Shown: one piece after another, positions 58,501-64,000 of the stretch
Position numbering within the stretch: the first letter of the stretch is position 1
Layout of the letters: each line of letters begins with the position of its first letter
Assembly (NCBI GenBank): GCA_009829735.1
Contig: CM020619.1
Coordinates: 27,492,063 to 27,556,062 of the forward strand
Source of the DNA: Pyropia yezoensis
Lineage: Eukaryota; Rhodophyta; Bangiophyceae; Bangiales; Bangiaceae
Reading direction: 5' to 3'
DNA: 64,000 bases
Notes under the pieces: model-generated
Told to the model about the DNA's origin: nothing
The model's input: only the letters and a program-made list of their open reading frames with translations
Database searches by the model: none
Made by a program: the position numbers and the translations under genes

Positions 58501-59782
58501 CTATACGATGTTGGGTTGCCCCAATGGTCCCCAAGGCCCCGCCTGTCCACATAACGTCATGCTTTCTTAGCATCCGTCGTACCCCTTCGGCTACCGAAGG
58601 GGGAAGGTGGTCGAGGTCAGCCTCGGCCAGTGCCTTCAAGGCCTCTTGGTCCTTTGGCGGCAGGTCCGCCGGAGCCGCCGATGGGTTAGGCTTCCCGTCA
58701 TCGGGTTGCTGTCGCTCGGTGGTCTCGGCGACCGCCAGTACTTCAAGTGGTTCCACTTGACCTTCCTTATCAGGGGTAAGGATATCTCCTTCGTAGAGTT
58801 CGGCAATCCCGAGGATAGTTCCCTTCGGGAGGGTGACTGCCTTACGGCGGTAGTTCGCCATCACTAGGAGGGACGACCCTCCTGCTGGGAGGTCTATGAG
58901 ACCGTTGGCCATGGTCAACCCATGGCGCTTGTACGTCCGTAGGTTGGACTGGACTCTGCAGATGCCTGCGAGGTCGCAGTTAACCGGGAGGACTGTCTCT
59001 GACAACGGCTCAAAGCGAGTTCGCTTGGCCAACCGAAGTGTCTTCGGCTCGACGCTTGCGTACACCTCAGCCACGTTAACGTGGCTTCCTTGTAGCGTCA
59101 GGTCCCTGACGATAGCCGTGTGTCCTCGCTTCGTCCCGTCGGCTTCTTGAAGCTCGACGGTCCTCCGGCCTGGCCGGATTGCATCAACGTGAACGTTGAT
59201 GAAGGTGCACCCCAGTATGCAGGGCACCGATAGCGTTTCACATACCAGGAAGTCAACTTCCGTGGTGAGATCCCCGATGGTAACCTGCAGCGACATCGCT
59301 GCGGTCGTACGAATGAGTCGACCATTCGCGTCCTTGATGGTGGGTCCCCGAGCCACTCTGACTCGTGGAAGCCACTTGTCCGGGAGGGTATCCTTCCGGA
59401 TAAGGTTGGGTCCAGCCCCTGTGTCCAGTACAGGGTAGTACGATCGTGTCGACTGGGGGTCAACCCCCAGGGTGGCTGATACCTTGAAGTTCTCCAAGGT
59501 AAACAACACATGTCCTACACCGATATCCGGTGTAGCTCGGGCATCCTGAACAGGGCCCTTGTCTGGTTCAACGTGACGGGGCTTCCCGTCATCTCCTCCC
59601 AACCTTGGAGGTTGGTCATCAATCCCCTGACGCCGTGTCGTCGGGGCCGGAAGGTGTGCCCGGGGGTTGATGCGGCGTCGGCTCAACCGCGCTCTCCGTG
59701 GGGCTTTCCCCGCGGTACTCCGGGGTGGCTTGCTTGGGTAACCCCAGCGCCCCCCGGTCGTCCTTCCTCTTACTCGTTTCCC
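55595..59782 (-). CDS. pol: A3 pol: protease, RT, RNase H, integrase, chromodomain
   Basis: Open from the frameshift heptamer to TAA at 55595, about 1,395 codons. Counting from the Ser-Arg-Arg-Arg start region at 59686: aspartic protease VLDTGAG (about 87-93); RT with CIDYRRLN and catalytic YLDD (555-558); RNase H with acidic residues near 705, 754-756, 781 and 828; integrase zinc finger H939/H946/C976/C979; integrase triad D1008, D1068, E1104 with exact D-x35-E spacing; and a C-terminal chromodomain (about 1310-1355, WYVKVMWVGYDSPTWEQA). All catalytic residues are present. The domain order and chromodomain place it in the Ty3/gypsy chromoviruses. Expression probably depends on -1 slippage, as there is no ATG near the pol start. 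Confidence 0.95.
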   Translation of the reverse strand, partial: GKRVRGRTTGGRWGYPSKPPRSTAGKAPRRARLSRRRINPRAHLPAPTTRRQGIDDQPPRLGGDDGKPRHVEPDKGPVQDARATPDIGVGHVLFTLENFKVSATLGVDPQSTRSYYPVLDTGAGPNLIRKDTLPDKWLPRVRVARGPTIKDANGRLIRTTAAMSLQVTIGDLTTEVDFLVCETLSVPCILGCTFINVHVDAIRPGRRTVELQEADGTKRGHTAIVRDLTLQGSHVNVAEVYASVEPKTLRLAKRTRFEPLSETVLPVNCDLAGICRVQSNLRTYKRHGLTMANGLIDLPAGGSSLLVMANYRRKAVTLPKGTILGIAELYEGDILTPDKEGQVEPLEVLAVAETTERQQPDDGKPNPSAAPADLPPKDQEALKALAEADLDHLPPSVAEGVRRMLRKHDVMWTGGALGTIGATQHRIDLVPGARPARSQPHRAGPMQREIVDGEVKRMSEAKVIRPSMSEWGAPVVIVPKKDQTPRFCIDYRRLNLVTKKDSYPLPRMDECIDSLGEATVFTTIDCNAGYWQIPVADEDIPKTAFVCHSGVYEFLRMPFGLSNAPATFQRAIDIILSGVKWRNCLVYLDDVIVFSRNMDDHVQHVDEVLTLLRNAGVTLRLKKCAFFQQTVEYLGHQITPGKLGVLEANTRALRDARFPNTQTQLKSFLGMCNVYRRFVKDFARIAKPLTVLTSSTLPKVLQPPSPSEEEAFESLKRALLAPPVLALPHRQGTFVIDVDACDTQVGCTLLQGETLIGTDNVIPDLRPVGYFSRTLNPAERNYSATERECLGVIWAVQLLRPYLEGSRFIVRSDHEPLRWLLNLGDKDSDSHGRLARWRLKMAEHDYRTVYKAGSTHHLGDALSRLDTPSGDTRPVDEDIPVVPVCMVGNATQGMADHTMAHLACPLTLADFREAQANDDDCRRHRANLLAGTAGIFSENEDGLIYRRAPADGQHQVVVPVSLRQAVMEREHENPTAGHPGGSRMFAAMRRFFYWPAMAVDVVDHVRGCHLCARNRMSLHRQASAMKLFPPDGPNEQVAIDILGPLPITEEGNRYILVMSDRFTKLSRAAAIPNDTAYTIMNAVVDHWISAYGVMKQLLSDNGANLTSAFCTKVLGMFGIEPRRASDYHPQSNGQVERFNRTIVKMLQCYVAEHTNTWDRLLSVLTLAYNARPHRSTNIAPLEWVMPLGVGNLTLPPGRCTRYDTPKGRPAERIHLAWLAKLSWMIPKLKGALDRTQLRYKKNFDARLRVRNATLVTGDWVYIRHQKFRGNKLMQPVKGPDQILHRDDHSVILHSDTEIQRISMNDVTPAPKPEQPQPVPAGLLHEALTTHRSDDPVGPDGIPYQVESVVGHTDPDIPGPWYVKVMWVGYDSPTWEQAANIPRQLLMPYMRRRRLL

Positions 59783-61953
59783 GCCCTTGGTAGGGTGCTG
59801 TCCGCCGGGACATCCGGCTGAGGAGGTGCCCCCTCGACGGCCAGTACTCCACCTGGAGCTGGCTGCCTACCCGGTGCGGGTCCGGGTGCTCGGGCGGGAT
59901 ATCCCCCAGTAGATGCCTTGCGTTGCGCCGCTGCCCGCCGAGACTCCTCGGGGATGAGTGGGCAGGAAGACACCCAGTGCTGGGGATCCCCACACAACAT
60001 ACACCCGGACGTGCCGGTCCCCCCTTGAGTTCGCATCGGGGTAGCCCCGTAGCTACGGTTGCCTCCCTCGGGCGCCCGAGTGCCTGCTCCCTGGTAGGCC
60101 TTGGGTCCTTGGGTCAACCGGAACATGGACTCCCCCAACCGGTTGGGTCGGCCCGCAATCTGCGGAGGGGCCTCCGTGCGCACCGCCCATGTTGGCAAGG
60201 GTTGGTGAGGGTTACCCGTCACCGGGGAGTACCCCGTAGTCCGCACATACGGGACGCGCCGTCCCGTTCCTTCGTTGACCTGGAACTGGGTTCCAGCCGG
60301 GGCGATGTACGCTACCGTACCATGTTCATCAATCACCGGCGTCGCCGGTAGCAACAGGTGGCCCTGTTGGTCGACTAGAGGGTCATCCTCACCAATAGGG
60401 GTATGTTCGGTCGCCACCAGTACTGGTGCGGCCTTACGTTCCACCTTCTCTTGCCTCGGTACCGGGGTAAGACTGGGCTTGCCTCCCTCACCCTTGGGCT
60501 TCGGGGCCAAGGCACACTCCGGGTGTAGAACCCGGTATGCGTCCCCTAGGGACTTGCACATATGCATCAGTCGACTGAAGTTCGTCCGTGCCGTGTTGGC
60601 GCCCCGTGCGGATATCCGCACGTAGTTGGGTACTCCTGCGAACAGGATGGCCCGTAGCTCCCCTTCTCCGAGGAGCTTCCCCAGCTCGTAGTCGAGCTCT
60701 TGGATCCGGCGTCCAAACATCTCTTCATCCTCCCAGGACTGGGCGGTGGCAGTGCGAAGGGCCCGATAGTGGTCCTCGCACTTGTCCTCACTGAGGTAGC
60801 TGCTCAGCAGCTCCTTCAATATCCCACGGTAATCCATGGGGGTGGCCGCGACCCTCATTCCCGGCATCGGGGATGCCTGGCGAAGAATGCCTCGCACCCG
60901 TTCATCAACAAAGAACGGGAGGATCTCCAGGGCCAGCCCCTCGTTAACGAGCGCCTTGTCTGCGGCTGCCTTGAAGCTAGTCAAGAAGCCGATGACTGCC
61001 AACGGGCGTCCGTTCGGCCCCCCGAACATAGGGACTCCCTTCATAAGGGTCTGCATAGAGCGGATAGCCCGATGCGACGTATTACGCATCGATTCCGATA
61101 CGGTGGTAGAGCGGTCCTCCAAACGATAACGTTCCGGAGTAAGAACTGACCGGAAGACCTCGTTGACGATCTCCGTGTCAGCGTCCTGGATATCCAGTCG
61201 CTTAGCCAGTTGATGAGCGAACTCATCGGACTCCATCCGCTTCAGTAGGCTCGCAGTTACCTGCGCGGTCATAGCTTCCACCACTGAAGATGGTACTTCA
61301 GGCGTCGGCACCTCGGGAACCCGAGTTGCTTGGCCTCCTTCGTCGTGGGGGTACTGCGAGAGGGTACCTCCTCCCCCAATGACCGACTCTCCCCCGGCGT
61401 ACGTATCTGCCGGGTCGTGTCCGCGGAGTCCGCTTCGGGTGCTCCGAGCGTATCGCTCCGTGTGACTCCGTTCCAACTCTGCCGACGAGTCGGATCCATA
61501 CCCCATTGTGTCCGGGGGTTGTCCAGGAGTAGCAACACCGGGGTTGACCCTGGTGGACTCCGAAAGTAGTCCGGCCGGTTCGAACCGTACCGGTGTGGGA
61601 GGAACACGACGGGGTCCCGTCGTGTGCCGTGTTGACATCAACACTGCCATTGCGTCCTCCGTCCGATCTTGACGGGCGTCGAGCCCGGAAAACCGGGCCT
61701 CGATGCGGGCCAATGATGCCATCAGGGAATCCCCTGGTGAAGGAGGCGGCGGAGTGAGGTCGGTCGACGACAGTTGAGGCGGGCCCCCGCCTCCGGCCGT
61801 CCGAGCCGTGCCAAACGTCGATCCGGCACCGGAAAGCATTGGCGTCTCAATGTTATCGATCGGGTTCCCGATCCCGGTTCCCGTAGTCACCTCCGGGGTC
61901 GGCGTCGACGCCGATCCGTCATCTTGAACGTTCCCCGTCTCTTGGGTAGACAT
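59770..61953 (-). CDS. gag: A3 gag, intact (727 codons)
   Basis: Starts at the ATG of MSTQETGNV (61953). The N-terminal third is Pro/Thr-rich. The capsid-like core spans about residues 235-470 (AHQLAKRLDIQDADTEIV, KALVNEGLALEILPFF). A zinc knuckle CMLCGDPQHWVSSC (about 651-664) follows, then a Pro/Gly-rich tail. The frame ends TAA two codons after the frameshift heptamer; A1 instead continues about 30 codons. Forms the particle protein; gag-pol made by slippage would be the minor product. Confidence 0.9.
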   Translation of the reverse strand: MSTQETGNVQDDGSASTPTPEVTTGTGIGNPIDNIETPMLSGAGSTFGTARTAGGGGPPQLSSTDLTPPPPSPGDSLMASLARIEARFSGLDARQDRTEDAMAVLMSTRHTTGPRRVPPTPVRFEPAGLLSESTRVNPGVATPGQPPDTMGYGSDSSAELERSHTERYARSTRSGLRGHDPADTYAGGESVIGGGGTLSQYPHDEGGQATRVPEVPTPEVPSSVVEAMTAQVTASLLKRMESDEFAHQLAKRLDIQDADTEIVNEVFRSVLTPERYRLEDRSTTVSESMRNTSHRAIRSMQTLMKGVPMFGGPNGRPLAVIGFLTSFKAAADKALVNEGLALEILPFFVDERVRGILRQASPMPGMRVAATPMDYRGILKELLSSYLSEDKCEDHYRALRTATAQSWEDEEMFGRRIQELDYELGKLLGEGELRAILFAGVPNYVRISARGANTARTNFSRLMHMCKSLGDAYRVLHPECALAPKPKGEGGKPSLTPVPRQEKVERKAAPVLVATEHTPIGEDDPLVDQQGHLLLPATPVIDEHGTVAYIAPAGTQFQVNEGTGRRVPYVRTTGYSPVTGNPHQPLPTWAVRTEAPPQIAGRPNRLGESMFRLTQGPKAYQGAGTRAPEGGNRSYGATPMRTQGGTGTSGCMLCGDPQHWVSSCPLIPEESRRAAAQRKASTGGYPARAPGPAPGRQPAPGGVLAVEGAPPQPDVPADSTLPRAGNE
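59776..59782 (-). promoter_or_regulatory. -1 frameshift site GGGAAAC between gag and pol (A3)
   Basis: Gag codons GCG GGA AAC GAG TAA: heptamer in the correct register, with the gag stop six bases after it. The pol frame is open from this point. Confidence 0.8.
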
Positions 61954-62160
61954 GGTCACAATCAGTCAACCGACGTATCAATCACCACGAACAAGAGAGC
62001 GAGGGGGTAGATTGGGGAGAGTAACAGTAGGTCACAGTCACCGGTAAAAGCTCAACACAATCGATTAGGTCGCAACACCACGAGTACAAGAAAAGGACCG
62101 GATCCCTATCCGTGTGCCAGGGCCGAAGACGGCGTCACCACAAGGGTGACGGAAACCCGT

Positions 62161-62177
62161 CCCCTGCTGCTCCACCA
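62161..62177 (-). other. Primer binding site of A3
   Basis: TGGTGGAGCAGCAGGGG on the minus strand, one base after the LTR. Confidence 0.7.
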
Positions 62178-62178
62178 A

Positions 62179-62541
62179 TGTAGCACAATAGGAATCCGTC
62201 GCACGTCCACTCTCAGGGAACACTCACCAAGGGGGATCGGCACCAACGTCACCGGGAGGCCAAGGTTGCTGTCCTTGGAGCGCAAGCCACGGGACCAAGA
62301 TGGGAGCCCAAATGGGAGGGGTTTGTTGTTCTACCTTGGCCGGCGGTGGATTCGCCACCGGCCCCCTCGTTATAAACCCTCGGAGACACTACTAACTACC
62401 CTCCACCCCAAGATGCAAGTCCCTCTGGTCCTACGTAACTTATAGATACCGTGACCAGTACGGACTCTCAAATTGAAAGTTAAGGATTAGAAGTAGCCCC
62501 CCTAATATTAGGGTCACAATACGGACAACCATATTGCTACA
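62179..62541 (-). repeat. 5' LTR of A3 (363 bp)
   Basis: TATA-like TTTATAA (minus strand, about 62369-62375) followed by a 9-bp-stem hairpin (62338-62363). It would drive gag-pol transcription leftward. Confidence 0.95.
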
Positions 62542-62546
62542 CACGC
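62542..62546. other. Target-site duplication of A3 (CACGC)
   Basis: Matches 51713-51717. Confidence 0.9.
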
Positions 62547-63782
62547 CCCTCCGCACTGCACTCCACCTGCCGAAGGTGGAACCGCCAGAGGGCAGCGGGC
62601 TGGGGGGGGTTGCCTCCCTGATGTACCTGGTCCAGGAGAGGAGTCCACGAGGGGAACGGGGGGAGAGGCCGCTTCATCAGGAGCATGAGGGGCACCTGCC
62701 CGAGATGCCTCAACGGGCACTGGACACGTGAGGACCAGGCTTCTTCGTGGACCAACCAGGCGACCCCATGACATGGAACATTTACCCCAAGAACGGCCAT
62801 CTCAATAACGGTGACCCGCACACAGAAAAAGGTCCTCAAAACAATGGCCTCCAGCCGTCCCCTGGCTCCTCTCTAAAATCGACTAACCCTCTTTCAAACC
62901 TCAGTTAGCTCATGGGCCCGGATCGACCCCCGAGCCGGGCAAATCATTGCGAAAGGGATGGCCCTATTTCAGGGTCGACAGCAGCCAGTCCACCGAGGGT
63001 ATCCCTGAAAGCGGTACACCGTCAAGGGGACCCAAGGACCTCATGAGTTCGCATGGGGCTCTGTGATCCTTCTGTCAGCGTGGCACCCGTGGACCGCGCC
63101 ACGGCCGGTGTGGAGCCCGGGCCCGAGCCGAGAAAAACCTCCATGTATCTGTTTTGTGCAAGGTACCATACCTAGCTATGTATATATCCATCTATCAATA
63201 TGTATCCGCTCACCTACGTAATAGGTTTTTTTGTTCATTAGCATATATTTAGTGAATGTTTCCATATCTCTCTATAAGACGCCAGGTGACCCAATTAAAA
63301 CCCTCGAACTGTGTCTTTCCGATTGGATGCCCGACTGTCAGACCTCTCCGTGAGAGCGACTGTGGTCCAATCAAAGTCTTACATATCCAGGTTGTGTCCA
63401 GGTTCTGATCAACACTGTCGGGGCCTCTTGATCCGGGCTCAAAACCTGGACATCCGGGTTTTCTTTCCCATAGGGCACTTGCGCAACGCCCTCAGCAAGG
63501 GCCTCGCCGTAACAGGTCATTGACGAGGGGGATGGTTGATGGAGCTGGGTTTGTCGACGGCACAGTGGGTCTACGTGAGACCGTGTTCCTTGATTTCGTG
63601 AAATTTGGTGCGAGTCGATGTGCCCCCGAGGCCCGTGAAGGCCGATTTCGTTGAAGAGATTGTGCTTACATAGGCGTGCCTACGAGCTGGGGATATAGTT
63701 GTTCGTCGCCATTTCTCGACCATGACGACAAGCACGTCATGGCCCTGTGTCCCTGCGGGAGGGCGGAGATGTTCAGGTCGTG
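62547..63782. other. Unassigned sequence right of A3
   Basis: No ORF, LTR or domain recognised. 63160-63300 is AT-rich, unlike most of the window. Confidence 0.4.
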
Positions 63783-63784
63783 TA

Positions 63785-63903
63785 TAGTGCGTCCCGTAAA
63801 AAGTAGACGTGCACGTGTCGTGATCATGTCAAGTGTCGGCCACTGGACCAATCAAACCCACACTACACGACCTGTGCACGTCCACTGTTTACGGGACGCA
63901 CAA
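63785..63903. mobile_element. 119-bp MITE with inverted repeats and TA duplication
   Basis: Inverted ends T(A/T)GTGCGTCCCGTAAA extend about 38 bases on each side with five mismatches; the middle is about 45 bases. TA dinucleotides flank it (63783-63784 and 63904-63905), as for Tc1/mariner-type elements. No coding capacity. Confidence 0.75.
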
Positions 63904-64000
63904 TACTGTACCCCCGCCGCGCTACCTGGCCGGAGCGAGCGATCAATCAAACCATTGTCGCCAATTTACCCCCTCAATCACCAGTCTCGTTTGTGTAATT

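Larger units (their letters stand above)
51718..62541 (-). mobile_element. Family A chromovirus A3, complete, apparently recent
   Basis: 10,824 bp with 5-bp duplication CACGC. Both LTRs are 363 bp and I found no difference between them by eye. Gag, pol and aORF are all unbroken. Order on the minus strand: LTR, primer site, gag, -1 frameshift, pol; then the convergent plus-strand aORF, purine tract, LTR. This copy could be autonomous. Confidence 0.95.

Noticed and set aside
1..64000. tRNA, rRNA, CRISPR arrays, bacterial operons
   Set aside because: No cloverleaf, rRNA core or spaced direct repeats were seen; the splice sites and chromoviruses indicate eukaryotic DNA.

Overview
The window is eukaryotic nuclear DNA: GC-rich, full of long G/C homopolymers and CGG-type triplet repeats, with sparse genes, one readable GT-AG intron and a dense load of LTR retrotransposons plus several DNA transposons. 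A GC-rich, intron-poor alga fits best; a bangiophyte red alga such as Porphyra is my guess, not something the sequence proves. I saw no rRNA, tRNA or CRISPR array.

Three Ty3/gypsy LTR families are recognisable. Family A (LTR about 363 bp, TGTAGCA...TGCTACA): A1 37034-47663 (+, decayed, TSD CCCCA), A2 fragment 49865-50840 (+), A3 51718-62541 (-, complete, LTRs identical by eye, TSD CACGC) and pol fragment A4 16172-18010. Family B (LTR about 469 bp, TGTGGC...GCCACA): B1 31346-48207 (+, split by A1), B2 48208-49863 (-, 5' end only) and solo LTR B3 near 19540-19994. Family C (LTR 257 bp, TGGCC...TACCA): C1 at the left edge and C2 29791-31345. A and B are chromoviruses: protease (A), RT, RNase H, integrase and a C-terminal chromodomain.

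The most unusual feature is a large antisense accessory ORF (aORF) between pol and the 3' LTR in all three families, convergent with pol. B and C versions are clearly related and A is more distant. In A3 gag, pol and aORF are all open; gag and pol are joined by a -1 frameshift at GGGAAAC that A1 also keeps, and a block of 24-bp palindromic repeats lies between the convergent pol and aORF.

Host-like genes lie between the elements: a SAM-dependent methyltransferase (11.2-12.0 kb, -), a Crinkler/RHS-like P-loop NTPase-nuclease with an intron (12.0-14.8 kb, -), and an EF-hand membrane protein of unknown function (24.6-27.1 kb, -). DNA transposons are a pogo-like element with 44-bp inverted ends (21377-23235), a 569-bp non-autonomous hAT element inside gypsy pol (16947-17515), a 119-bp MITE (63785-63903) and an ORF like a transposase tail (23947-24246). 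Other stretches are GC-rich low-complexity DNA, degraded retroelement pieces or sequence with nothing recognisable.
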